This document shows, one piece after another, positions 48,716 through 60,900 of a stretch of 64,000 bases of DNA. The stretch lies in contig NW_026515548.1 in NCBI RefSeq assembly GCF_014898815.1, forward strand, positions 199,001 to 263,000, read 5' to 3'. A model generated the notes under the pieces. The model was not told where the DNA came from and searched no databases. It worked only from the letters and a program-made list of their open reading frames with translations. This DNA is from Panonychus citri (Eukaryota; Arthropoda; Arachnida; Trombidiformes; Tetranychidae). Within the stretch, counting starts at the first letter, position 1, and every line of letters begins with the position of its first letter. Made by a program: the position numbers and the translations under genes.

Positions 48716-49613
48716 ATGACGTAAAAAGATAAGCTATAAACTCGCGCGTTTTCATGTGAATTCCCAATCGATTGATACCTTCAAATACCTTGAAAAGTTC
48801 AGCAAAAAATGCCACATTTAGGCTCATCCTCCTTTAAAATCAATTTCATTCATTAGAGATTTCAATCCAATTATCTGATTAACTCACTTTGATTTGTTTA
48901 AAATCAAATTGATTTGGTATCACCGCTCTAAGTTCAATGTTGTAAACCAGATGGATCTTGGGTTCTTTTTGCATTGCAACTTTTGCTCAAAGTATTTATC
49001 GATATAAAATGTATCGTAACACAGAATATCAATAATATTATTAAAACTATTATTGCTAAAATATCGTTAAAAATCGCGATTTTCACCCATTTATCGCACA
49101 ATAGTAACGATTAAAAGTTCGATAAGTTTTAGGAAATCGATCAAAAATTAGATATTTTATCGATTTTCTAGTTTGGTATCGAATAAAAAAGTATCGATAC
49201 AAAGGTATCACAGAAACACATTCAAATGTCTGATCTCTGTTTACTTTTCTAATTGTAATCAATTACTCTCATTTAATTTAATCACCATGTTTATGCCAAC
49301 TGTTTATTTAGATGTCAGGTAATTAACTTAATCATTTACAACAGAATTTATCATCTCAATGATTGTGATCTGTTTTCTTCTCTCAATTGCTGAGATTATT
49401 TCTGTTCATTTATTGTCTCAAGTGATCGTTTTTGTTTTCTTTGTTTGAATAATTTTTTCTTCTTCATTTTGTTCAGCATCTTATTGTTTTTTTCTTTCTA
49501 TTATTTTTTTCAGCCTTCTCCCTCCAGTTGACGACGACGAGGACGAGGACGACGAAGATTCAAGTTCAAATAAAAATCAAACAACAATTCAACCAATCTC
49601 AACGAGGACCAGC

Positions 49614-50489
49614 ATGGATCAATTGATTAACCCAATCGTTTTAAAAGAGCTTGCCAGTCAATGGATTAAAGAGGATTGTCCAAATTTTGATTTCCATCCT
49701 ATAATCAATGGTACCCGAACTGGAATATTTAACATCTACTGTAAAGCCCAAGCTGTTCTTGCTGGGAAACCATTTATTCAAGCGATCTGTGATGAACTTA
49801 AACTTACCATTGAGTGGGTAGCCGAGGAAGGTGATATTATCAATGGATTCCCTGATCATGGTACCAAGGTTGCCTCATTGGTTGGTCAAATCTCTAATCT
49901 ACTTCTGGCTGAAAGAACAATTCTCAATGTACTCTCTCGTTGTTCTGGTGTTGCCACGAGAGCCAATCGAATCAGAGAAATGATCCAATCGATCAATGAT
50001 AAAGTGGCTCTTGCCGGCACTCGAAAAACAACCCCTGGTTTCCGTTTAGTTGAAAAATATGGTCTCATGGTTTCTGGAGCTTTAACTCATCGGTACGATT
50101 TAAGTAATATGGTTATGATTAAGGATAATCATGTTGACATTGTTGGTGATGCTTTACCGGAATATATTGAAACTGTTAGACGTTATTGTGGATTTTTCAC
50201 CAAAATCGAGGTTGAATGTAGAAATTTTGAAGAAGTTAAAAAAGTAGCTCCTCTTGGTGTTGATATAATAATGCTGGACAATTTCGCCCCGGAAGCAGTT
50301 AGCCAATCAGCTAATTGGATAAAAAACAATCATCCATCAATCATGGTTGAGGTATCAGGAGGAATCAATGAAGAAAACCTGGAAGATTATGTATTCTCAT
50401 GTGTTGATGTTATCTCAATGGGTTCATTGGTTCAAGGATATTCAACTATTGATTTCTCAATGAAATTTGATAAATTTAAAATCGTTTGA
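49614..50489 (+). CDS. QPRT: Quinolinate phosphoribosyltransferase (nicotinate-nucleotide pyrophosphorylase)
   Basis: An intronless frame of 291 residues (human QPRT is 297). Clear family blocks are KEDCPNFDF near the start, VLAGKPFIQAI, LLLAERTILNVLSRCSGVAT, AGTRKTTPGFRLVEKYGL, HRYDLSNMVMIKDNHV, IEVECRNFEE, DIIMLDNFAPE and VEVSGGI near the end. It converts quinolinate and PRPP to nicotinate mononucleotide, the committing step of de novo NAD synthesis from tryptophan. Motif wording is closer to animal than to typical bacterial NadC, which argues for vertical inheritance. The coding exon is preceded by an acceptor-like TTTTTCAG about 100 bases upstream. It converges on QDPR. Confidence 0.96.
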   Translation: MDQLINPIVLKELASQWIKEDCPNFDFHPIINGTRTGIFNIYCKAQAVLAGKPFIQAICDELKLTIEWVAEEGDIINGFPDHGTKVASLVGQISNLLLAERTILNVLSRCSGVATRANRIREMIQSINDKVALAGTRKTTPGFRLVEKYGLMVSGALTHRYDLSNMVMIKDNHVDIVGDALPEYIETVRRYCGFFTKIEVECRNFEEVKKVAPLGVDIIMLDNFAPEAVSQSANWIKNNHPSIMVEVSGGINEENLEDYVFSCVDVISMGSLVQGYSTIDFSMKFDKFKIV

Positions 50490-50880
50490 TTATTGAGATT
50501 TTAAATTGTTGCATAAATGCAACTGAAAGTTTCCGAGAAACTCCAAACAATCAATCCCTTCAACTCCCTAAAAAAAACAACCACCAAAACCCTAACCAAC
50601 AATTCATGTAACACCAAATCGATTGAGAATCAACTAATCATCACGCTGATTTTTTTAATCAATTCAACTTCTGAGCCAAAAGTTATTAATTTATTCATAA
50701 TCTTTTTTTTTGTATGACACCTTAAATCACAATCAAATTTGTTCCCAGAATCATAATGCAAACAAACATACATTAAATTCTAAGCTTAATTTTCTATTGG
50801 ATTGGAACATTTCTATATTTACTACCTGTTGATTTCTAAAACTGCCTCAGGGCAAAAGATTCTCGAATAACGATTTTTGA
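50490..50880. other. Convergent 3' regions of QPRT and QDPR
   Basis: About 390 bases separate the two stop codons. AT-rich; no coding signal. Confidence 0.5.
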
Positions 50881-51834
50881 TTATTTGTTTTCCACAGTTA
50901 ATTCAGTTTTTCCGTCAACAGTATTCAGTGAGATTAACGATCCTGATTTCGGTCGATTTGTGGTGTCATTAGTAGCCCAGGTATGGAAAGTGGTTGACAC
51001 AAATTCTAATGGAGTCCAAGTGGAATGGTCAGCTTTTGGCATGAATTTACGATTCATTGGAGTGTCCAAAGTTATTGGTAAAATGGTCAATACAGTTGAA
51101 TTATTAGGAAGACCACTTTTTTCAGCAGAAAGAGATTGAGTTAATTGGTGAACAGCAGCTTTGGCTAATCCATATCCAATCATACCTGTTGAATAAAACA
51201 GTAAGTTTCAGTCAGTAATTTGGGTAATAACATTCAATACAAACACTGACCTGGAGTGGCCTCAAGTCCGGCTTTAGCTCCAGTCAATACTAATAGTCCA
51301 CCTTCATTCAAAAACAATGAGGATAATCTTGCAGCGATACACGAAGTCCAAATGCTTTGTTTGATCATCAATTCAGTGTTACTAACAAAATCTAAATGAA
51401 AATGCAAACGGTTATTAAAGGATTAAGTTAACATTGGGTAGCAACAATTGTTATGATTCAATTAACTGATGGAAATTAAATTTACCTTTCGCTGAAGCAT
51501 TGCCACCAGCCCATCCACCGGCGACACAAACAACAGCATCGAGTTTGGATCCACCGAGACTTGATTCAATTCCACTGACAACTTCATTCTCTTGGTCAGT
51601 CAATTGTTGTGATTTAATGATCACATTGGCATCAGCATCGGGATTCGCGGCGAAATCAACGGCAGCGACCCACTTTAGAAAATAGAAAACACCAATGAAA
51701 TGATTAGAAAAAGAGAATCAACTTCAATCAACTAATTAATCACTTACCCAATTGTTTTTTTTGAAGTAATTGACACATGTTGATCCAAGGGCTCCTTTTC
51801 CTCCATAGATGACAATTCTTTTCATTGAAGACAT
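50881..51834 (-). CDS. QDPR: Dihydropteridine reductase
   Basis: Four exons: 51834-51748, 51672-51486, 51391-51251 and 51185-50881. All phases match; 720 bases, 239 residues (human 244). The short-chain dehydrogenase features are the glycine-rich NAD(P) loop YGGKGALGS near residue 10, VCVAGGWAGGNA near 80, KQSIWTS, LVLTGAKAGLEATPG, and the catalytic Tyr/Lys pair in GYGLAKAAVHQL. The ITLDTPMNRKFMP block is characteristic of QDPR. It regenerates tetrahydrobiopterin for aromatic amino acid hydroxylases. Introns are 65 to 94 bases. Confidence 0.97.
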
Positions 51835-52544
51835 GATAAGATTTTCTGATAAGATTGAATTTCCGATGGGTGAAAATAGAAATTGGATTAACTGCAATCA
51901 AAGAAAAAATGGCGATCACAAATGAAGATGGAACAACTTTAAACAAGAATAATTAAGATGAGTTGGTCTTCTTTTCTCCTTCTCTCACTTCATCTCTTGT
52001 CCTCTTTTATCCTCATCACTCAGTCTCTCTTGAGATAATTTTCTTCGACCTTGAAACTCACTTAACCAAAATGTTTCTTTTAATCGAATCGATTTTCAAG
52101 ATAATTGACAAAATTAGAAAACCAATTAACCATCACTTACACTTAAAGTGGATCTTTCATCTCACAACTTGACAATTTTTCAAGTATTCAGGTTTTTGTT
52201 GATTCTTTGTTAATTAAGATCATCCAACAATACAGATTATAATCACAATCTTAATTGTTTTACGTTAACAAAAGCTTTTACAATTATGCTCATTGGATTG
52301 ACAAAAACCGTTAAGACGAGTAATCGCTTGTTAATTAAATCATTTGAACTTCTCTCGAGTTGATAATTAAAAAACCAAAACATTTCTTACAAAATGTTTG
52401 GTGAAAATAAACCCGAAAAATGCTCGATGAATAGCTGCGGGTCTATTTTCACTCAACATGTGATTTTGTTTACAATTTGTTTATGTTTTTCTGGTGATTA
52501 ATTAAATTGCTTAGTTTATTTTTCTTTCTGCTTTTCTATCAATT
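51835..52544. promoter_or_regulatory. Divergent region between QDPR and SCO1
   Basis: About 700 bases between two divergently transcribed genes, presumably containing both promoters. An ATGGCG element lies near 51909. No coding exon is supported. Confidence 0.4.
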
Positions 52545-53312
52545 ATGAGTTCGTTATTTCGCCCATCGGTAAGGTTATTTAAATCAGCTCTAAGATCGAA
52601 TTGTAATGGTTGTAATGTAAGAACATTTTTTAATTTCCGAAAATTGAGCGAAGGAATGTCAACAAAAAGTGTCATGATTTCGACTGCGATTTTAGGAGGA
52701 TATGGTTCTGCTTACCTTTACCTTAAACGGGAAAAGGAATTGAAAAGTAAAATGGAGCGAATCGAAGTGGTGAAAAAAACGATCGGTGGGGCATTTGATC
52801 TGACAGATCAGAATGGAAAACCTTTTGGTAGTAAAGAACTACTTGGTCGATGGACTCTTATGTATTTCGGATTCACTCATTGTCCTGACATTTGTCCTGA
52901 TGAATTGGACAAAATAACCGAAGTTGTGCAGAAATTGGCATCTTTCAAGAACACTGGAGTTCCGGAAGTTTTTCCTCTCTTTGTCACCGTTGATCCTGAA
53001 CGTGATGATCCCGCTGCCATAAAGAAATATTTAGCTGATTTTTCGCCGAAATTTATTGGTTTGACCGGAACAAAAGAAGCCATAAAAAAAGTATGCGATC
53101 TATTTCGAGTATACAGTCACGCTGGAATACCAGATGATAACAATGAATATATTGTCGATCATACGATTGTTACTTATCTTCTTAACCCTGAGGGTGAATT
53201 TGTAGATTACTATATGAGATCAAACGATGCAGATCAGATCGTGAAAGCGATATTGCATCACATAAACGACTATATGGTTTTACAGAACAAGAAATTATGG
53301 TTAATCAAATAG
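52545..53312 (+). CDS. SCO1: SCO1-type cytochrome c oxidase copper chaperone
   Basis: An intronless frame of 255 residues. Residues 1-38 look like a mitochondrial presequence (Arg/Ser-rich), followed by a membrane segment near 42-60 (SVMISTAILGGYGSAYLYL). The thioredoxin-like domain has the copper site Cys113-x3-Cys117 (HCPDICPDEL) and His206 in VDHTIVTY. The FVTVDPERDDP block is typical of the family. SCO proteins sit in the inner membrane facing the intermembrane space and load the CuA site of COX2. All three metal ligands are intact. Confidence 0.96.
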   Translation: MSSLFRPSVRLFKSALRSNCNGCNVRTFFNFRKLSEGMSTKSVMISTAILGGYGSAYLYLKREKELKSKMERIEVVKKTIGGAFDLTDQNGKPFGSKELLGRWTLMYFGFTHCPDICPDELDKITEVVQKLASFKNTGVPEVFPLFVTVDPERDDPAAIKKYLADFSPKFIGLTGTKEAIKKVCDLFRVYSHAGIPDDNNEYIVDHTIVTYLLNPEGEFVDYYMRSNDADQIVKAILHHINDYMVLQNKKLWLIK

Positions 53313-54029
53313 ATCTAATTTTAGCATCAGCAACTTTTCCAATTTTCACTGTCATTATAATGTCTCTTTGTAAATTATCAACTAAATTAAGTTTCATCCA
53401 TTATCAAGAGGAATCCGTTGGAAACTCAAAAATTGAAATCATTAATGATCCAGAGATGTGATACTCTCAACAATGTCTCATCGATTACATGTATATTAGC
53501 AATTAAAACGAGTCAATTTTCTGTATCAAAATAGTTAACGTTTATTCACTAATTAAATCATCAAATGAATCATAAAATTGAATCATGAATCTTTATATGG
53601 AATATTGTTGAGCGGAAGTCAACAAGAATTCACTGGATCAACTTCCGCTAACAAAACAGCAACAAGTTGGTTCCAACTTGTAATTAAAGTGATTAATTCA
53701 CTTAGATTAATGAAACAACAATTAACAATCAATATCCTTTTTGATTGTTACTCTAATCGACTGATTGATGAACAGAAATACCTTTAGCCAAGTGAAGATG
53801 AATTAATAGAATGGCAATTGTTTCTTTTACTCTTCTCTTCTTCGTTGGGGTAAAATCAATCAGAGGACGAAGATATTGACAAAGATTCGCAAAAGTGATA
53901 CGGATGATGAAGTGATTCTGATGATTAGGCTCGGATTCTTGGTCTCAATAGTTTGACATATATCTGATTTTCGTTAGTCTTCATGAAAGGAAGATGAGAG
54001 AAGAAATTGAAGAAAGAGGAAAGACAAGA
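53313..54029. other. Intergenic region upstream of tropomyosin
   Basis: SCO1 3' UTR and far-upstream tropomyosin sequence. A 69-residue open frame at 53578-53787 has no recognisable features. Confidence 0.4.
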
Positions 54030-54480
54030 ATCTTTGATGATGGTGAAGATGAGAGTGAGTATCAGCTCAAGATTTTTGGCAATGGGTGAGGCTTAAGATC
54101 CTAACTTAGACATAAGATCGGTTAACGGTTACTCTAGAAAACGAAAGTGAGAGAAACAACATGAAGAAAGAGAAGAAAGGAAGATAAATAATCGTTCGAA
54201 AAGCCTATGGAAATAGTTTCAGAAGTTTATTCTCCTCCTATTTGATGCAATTCCAAGCTCACAATTTATTTTGGTTCGAATCTCTTTCTCTTTCTACTTT
54301 CGAAACCAAATTTCTACTCATCAAATTGAAGCACTGATTTTACCCCCTTTTCGCTCTCTCTCTCTCTCGCTCTCTCGCTCTCTCTCTTTCTCTCTCTCTC
54401 TCACTCTCCCCGAATAGAAATCCTCCTCCTCCATATTCCATGGCTGCTCTTTTCTCCCATTCCTTAGGTGTCCTACCGAA
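54030..54480 (+). repeat. Duplicated upstream module, copy A (tropomyosin exon 1 promoter side)
   Basis: This segment is a diverged copy of 55830-56200. Shared landmarks in the same order are GATTTTTGGCAAT, CCTAACTTAG, ATCGG and TAAC then GTTACTCTA, AAACGAAAGTG, TCTCCTCCTA, TTGATG and AATTCCAAGC, TTTCTCTTTC-type runs, CCCCCTTTTC, CGAATA, and finally an ATGGCT followed by GGTGT. It ends about 460 bases before tropomyosin exon 1. It most likely contains a promoter or enhancer plus leader sequence. Confidence 0.75.
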
Positions 54481-54940
54481 TTGTAGTCGTTCTAAATCCA
54501 TCAAGTTAAACTTTTCCTTTTTCCCCCTTTTTCGTAACCACCATCACCACCACTTCCACCACCTCCATAGGTCTCTCTTGGTGAAAGTCTATTCCACAGA
54601 CTCGCTGATTGCGCTGAGCAACTTCGTCGCCCTTTCAACAAACTTCTTTCTCTCTTTCGACTTTTTCTTTCTTCTCTTTCTTTTGGTTTTTTCTCTTTTT
54701 TCGCTCTGCTCGTTGATTATCTTCAGTTCTTTCTAGTATTCATTTCTTCTGACTGTGTGTTGTTCAATTTCAATCTCACTTCGAGTCGATTGTTATTTTG
54801 GTGTAACCAGAATTTGAAACATCAAGTGCAAACTCTTTGTTTTCTTTCAGTGGGTTTTCATTACTGTGCAAGTGAAATCATCTCATCAAATCTTTTGTTG
54901 TGTTTGTTTGTGAATCGAAAGGATAATTAAAGTGTAAACA

Positions 54941-57900
54941 ATGGAAGCCATCAAGAAGAAGATGCAGGCCATGAGAGCCGAAAAGGAACAGGCCGTTGAA
55001 CGAGCCGAAGCCGCTGAAGCATCTGCACGAGAAGCAAATGCTAAAGCCGAAAAGGTAAATTCTGATCGACTTTATCCTTAAGAGAACTTATCTGATCGGG
55101 ATAATCAATCGTTTAATTCCATAGTACATTTTAAATTGATTCCTAATTGTTTTCTTTTTCTTTGATTCTATTCAGGCCGAGGAAGAGGTTCGATCTCTCC
55201 AAAAGAAGATCCAACAAGTTGAGAATGAACTCGACCAAGTCCAAGAACAACTGACCCAAGCTAATGCCAAACTCGAAGAAAAGGACAAAGCCTTACAAAA
55301 TGTAAGTTCTATTTCTACTGATTATTTAATTGTTTCATTTTCGATTTTAATTAGTGAATCGATTCAATGAAGATTTTTTGAAAATCATGAAAAAATATTG
55401 AGACTTTGTGAGAAAGTCACAGATCATCATCGAAATGAACAAGGTCATTTTCGTAGATTACTGTTAATCTCTCAATTCTGGATAATCTTCATCATTTTTG
55501 GATATTGTGCAAATCTGGTTAATCAAAAGAGAGAAATAATTAATTGTGAAAAACGAGATTGTTATTATTAGAAATGATTTGGTTGCTTATATAAGTTGCT
55601 CTTCATGCAATTGGAATCATTTTTGTGCTGAAACAGTTTTTCAACGAAAATACGAAAACCAAATTAACATCATGACTTCATTAGTTTCCAATGAATAATT
55701 TTTTGGAATTTTTAACAAAAATTTTCTTCTTCTAATTCTTGATATAAACAAGAAGAACCTCAAAGAAAAGCAAGAAGGAGAAGAAGAAGAAGAAAAAGAA
55801 AAAGAGAAAGAAAAAGAGAAAGAGGGGAAAAATCCTTCATCATGAAGATGCGAGTGTTTTGGTTCGAGAGCATTTTAGTGAAGTGATTTTTGGCAATCGA
55901 AACAATTTAAGTTCCTAACTTAGGCATAGAATCGGATAACTGTTACTCTAAAAAACGAAAGTGGAAGAAAGAGGGCGAGAAGAAGATTATCTTCATGAAG
56001 AGAGAGAGAGAGAGAGAGCGATGATTCTCCTCCTACTTGATGAAATTCCAAGCGTAAGATTTATTTTTGCTTCGATCTTTTCGTCTCTTTCTCTCGAAAG
56101 TCTCCCCCCTTTTCTCGAATATGAATCGACCTCCTCCTTTCGTCAAAACTGTTTCATGGCTTCGAGTCTATTACGAGGTGTTTGTCCCAATTTCTTCCAG
56201 TAGATTCTTCGAATTCTCTCCTTTCGTCGATAATTATCACTAATCAAATTCGCCGTCGATATAATTTCGTGATTATTGGACTTTTATTGTCTTTTGATTT
56301 TAGATTTAAATAAGTGACAGTTTTTCCAATAGTAAACAATTTACTCTTTTCATTTAACTTTATCATCGCCACAATAACATGGATCCAGTTTTTGCTCTCA
56401 TCTTCCTCTTTTTCTCTCTCATCATCTTCCTCTCTCCTCCCCATAGCAATCGCTATAATTAACTCATCCTTTTTCGTTCGTCATCTTTTCTTCTTCCTTC
56501 TTCATATTCTCTTTTTCCTTTTCTTTCACCACCCAAACTGAGCTTCATTTTCTTTGCTCGTTTCATGTATCAAACTTTTCTCATCTTTGAATGAAACTTG
56601 ATGAAAACTATTTCTCTTCATCTTCCCACTCGCATCAATCGAAAGGAAAAGTCTCTCTCTTCTTATACCTTCTTTCTTTCAACTAAACTCTCCTTTTCCT
56701 CTTTCTCTCTCCTTCTTTCTTCCTATCATGGTAACTTCCCTCTATCGCCCATCACCAAGAGCAACAACACTCATCTAATCATCTTCAACTATCATTTATT
56801 TCATTCATCAACGTCCTTCACTAATCAACTTCGGTTTAAACCGAATTAGTTTCATTCTGATTTTTATGTTTTCCTTTTGTTTTCCATTCACTCTCTTCCA
56901 TATCAAACCATGAGTTGAATATTCGGTTCAATGTGATCTTTTACCTCGTTCTTCACCTTTTATGAATGTGCCGATGATACAAATCTAGAGTAAGAGAGAG
57001 AGAGAGAGAGAAAAAGTGAGAGAGAAAGTATTGTAAAGCTCAATTAACCTCATCATCTTCAGTCAATAATTACGACGTCGCTTTTAATCAGTAATTGGTC
57101 TCAACTAATCCATCGAAATGGTCAACAATAATCGAAACCGTAACTTAATCGTCGCCCATAACACTGAGTTTGAACAAGGTGATAATCACCTGGATGGTGA
57201 CGATTCTAATGAAATATTTTCATCTGTAAGATCACCTGATGGCTCAGAAGGATACATGGAATCGGATGATGATTCAGAAATCGCCCAATTATCTGCTCTC
57301 CGTTGCTCCTCTATTCAAACGGAAGTTATCAATGAACGAGAGCGTCGTAAAGCTGCTCGAAGTTCTGGTTATCCTGGGCTAGCTTTTGGCCTTTCGATGT
57401 TTACCTCTAATGCGATGATGAAATTTTCAATTATCTCAAATGAGCTTCACAATATTCAAAATGTTCAACTCAAACGGGTACGTTGCAGTAAACATTTGGT
57501 CGAAGTTGTGAAACATGGTTTCCATTAAAGGATCGATGAATCAGCCTAATGATGAACATTTTCTTTCTCTCACTCGAATTTGATTCAAATCTTTTTTTCA
57601 TGATTTTCCAAATCTCTTCATCCGAACTCATTCATGTAGCATGAGATTTCTCATGAAATATTTTCTCTCTTTTTACTTCCAGGCTGAAGGTGAAGTCGCC
57701 GCTCTTAACCGAAGGATACAGCTTATTGAAGAGGATTTGGAAAGGTCAGAAGAGCGTTTGAAAATCGCCACTCAAAAGCTCGAAGAAGCTTCTCAAGCAG
57801 CCGATGAAAGTGAAAGGTAAGAATCAACTCGACATCGAAGACATCGAAATTCTCACCCAGGGTAATAACAACTCTTAAAATAGTAATGAAGCAATAGAAC

Positions 57901-60900
57901 AATCAACAAATCATCAAATTAATCACCAGACAATCTGTTTGCTTAAGATCAAAGCATCAAAACAAACAGAAAATTATCCTTATCAAAACAAGATAATAGC
58001 ATCAGTTATCATTTTCTTCTAATTATCATTGATAAACTTAATCAACGATGATAATTCTTTGCCGTTCATGTCAAACAAGAATTCCTATTGGTTATCTTTC
58101 AAGTTGTAACATTATCGCCACTGCCGATTGTGCATTAGCATCCAAATGATACCAGAAATGTTTACCATTCATAATCAATCCTCAAGCCATTTGGCTCGAA
58201 GCCAAAGAATAAGCACAAAATATGAAAATGAGAATCGATAAAAGAAAAAGTTATCACATCAAATGATCATGTTCATGATATGAATTTGTTCAAATCTGAA
58301 AAATAGAAAATGGTTCAAATCAAGAAAAGGATAAATCATCGTGTTGATATAATTAGTTTTTCTTGCTTTTTTATTCAATTTGATGACATCAATCTCATGC
58401 TTTAATATATTAATAAATCAACTTTATCTTAATGAGCGAAAAGCAGCAATTAACTAATTCTTGATTTATCAATGGGAGATACCGATAAATAGTCAACATG
58501 AAGAACCATTAATTAGAAATGGTGTTCAAATGACCCGATGGCCAGTCGACGAAAATAAAAGGAGCATCGACTTTTTATCGATTGTAGGGTCAGGAAAAAT
58601 TGAGAATCAACTGATTGATTTTCTGTTTTCTTTTTTCCTTTCGAATCCCGAAAAACACCCAATGGCCTTTTCTCTTAACCACTAATTCATTGATGCTTTA
58701 ATTTTTCACTCAGAATGCGAAAGATGTTGGAACACAGAAGTGTGACCGATGAAGAGCGAATGGATTCCCTTGAGAGTCAACTCAAAGAGGCCAGAATGAT
58801 GGCCGAAGATGCTGATAGAAAATACGATGAGGTAAAACAATTGTACACGATGAGCCCATTGGAAGCTCTTCGACCGATACTACGACTCGAACGGAGCAGG
58901 TTCACTTTTTGAAAGAAAAAAGAAAATTATTTGTACAGAATCATCAGAGTTTTCATCAATCAGCTAAAGCGAAGTTATTTTTTCGAGTAGATCGTGAATA
59001 ACAGTCCAACTAACATCATCAAACTAAAAGTTCTGATTCTGAATTTTTTATTGTTCATTAGTAAATCAGAATTAGAAAGTCATAGCAAAGAGTAATTAGT
59101 ATACATAAGAGACTTATGATCAATTGATTATCAAAAGTTTTCCATTGAAATGTAAACAAACTTTTCTTTCATAATCTCATTGCTTTTATGTTTACATTTG
59201 TCATCTTCAAATGTATTCACCATAATTGAAATCATTTTGAATCATCAACGACAATAAACCGTTTTCATGTAACCTCTCAGGTCGCTCGTAAATTGGCCAT
59301 GGTTGAGGCTGATCTTGAAAGAGCTGAACAAAGAGCCGAAGAAGGAGAATCGTAAGTTTCAGTTCCAAATTTAAATTGAGGTTTTTACCTTTTCTATTTG
59401 AAATGAGTCTTAACATTTTCTCCTCCTGGATTAATTATCTGCTAAACTGTTCATTGTTATGATCTCATGAGAGGTTTTTACGTTTGTAATTATTGTAATC
59501 ATCAAGATATTGAAATAAATAAATTATCTCATTAAGAATCAGAGCATAATTAATCAGTTAGAACATGAATGAGATGGACCAGAACGAGACATTCGGAGAT
59601 TCATCTCTGAGATCAAGACGAACAGTCACAAATTGGCATTTTCTCCAGGAATTAACTAATCAGTGTTGATTAACTTATTTCGATCTTTGATATTTCAGAA
59701 AAATTGTAGAATTGGAGGAAGAACTTAGAGTTGTTGGTAACAATCTCAAATCTTTAGAAGTATCAGAAGAAAAGGTAAGTCGACGATCAATTCCAATTCC
59801 AATTACAATTAACACTCTTAATCATTTACCCTCATTTTCCTATTTTAACACAAACGCATCAGCATTGATTTGACAATTTACTCTAATTAAAATTAATTAT
59901 GTCTCATCATGAAGTTCTCACCTTTCGTATGATCGATTTAATCTACAGATCAATTGAATTATCGGTAGAAAACGATTGACCTGAAAGGTCGAGACACTGA
60001 ATGACCGTTTGCTGTGTGTTTCTAATTGTCAATCTTAATGTTTCCAAATTGTGATCAGTGTGTGTGTCTATTAATTTGCGGCATGTTAATTGTGATTGTT
60101 ACATCGCATTGGAAACATTAAGGTTCCCACTAACTTTTCAGAAGCAAATCTTTGATTACGATCAATGGATTAATCTATCAACTAGATTTCCAGCAATCAA
60201 ACATTTGATTCAATTGTGTTTCCTTTTAACCAAATCAATTTTGTGTTCAATTAATTGTCATCTAATCATCATGTTTTTAGCTGTTGCTCGTCAGCTTCCA
60301 GTGTTTTGTTTTTCGCAATTGATCAGATAATTGATTTTTCTTTTCAATTAAATTAATCAGCAAGAAGAAAAGAAAACAATCAATTATTTGATTAACATTT
60401 TTTTACCACTCGAAGACTAATCAAAGTGTTTGACCATCGAAAAGTTGACCGGTCATCGATAAGTCGAATTGAGTAAATGTGGTAAAAAAATGTTGGTGTT
60501 TTTTGGTGTTTTTAACACGTTTTGTGTCCATCGCGTGTTCTTTGTGCTGTTTCGTTTTGTTTGTTTACTGATTGCTAATTAATTCTCATCAATTGATTGT
60601 CCAGTAACTGGACTCTGGTCACTCATGTGTGAGCTTGTGTTTTGTTTTTACTTTATCGTTTTTGTTACTAAGTAAGTGAGTGTAAGAAACAATTTGTAAT
60701 CAACCAACTCAATTTACTAATCATGATCATCAATTAATGACCATAAACCATTAACTTATTCAAATACATGATTACTAGTTAATTCTGGTTGATTACAAAT
60801 CAACGATACAGATCGAGTGTGTAATTAACATTGGAAAATCTGTTCTGTTGTTTCATTTTCTGTTTGATTGAATGTTTGTGTGTTCTAATGCTATAATCAG

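Larger units (their letters stand above)
48097..49613. other. Repeat-rich interval between LIM gene and QPRT
   Basis: It contains the 3' UTR of the LIM gene, a copia RNase H remnant, two diverged copies of a short repeat, and an AT-rich patch at 48990-49210 in which TATCG-type words recur about ten times. A probable 5' leader exon of QPRT begins after TTTTTTCAG at about 49513. Confidence 0.5.

Noticed and set aside
54265..54276. GGTTCGAATCT resembling a tRNA B box
   Set aside because: No A box, acceptor stem or anticodon arm at suitable spacing; it belongs to the duplicated module.
54440..54736. 98-residue frame upstream of tropomyosin
   Set aside because: Low-complexity Ser/Phe-rich reading of C/T-rich leader; only its first codons resemble the duplicate at 56156, and it lacks a good donor.
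60058..60330. 90-residue frame in tropomyosin intron 6
   Set aside because: No heptad pattern and no phase-compatible splice sites to be an alternative exon.
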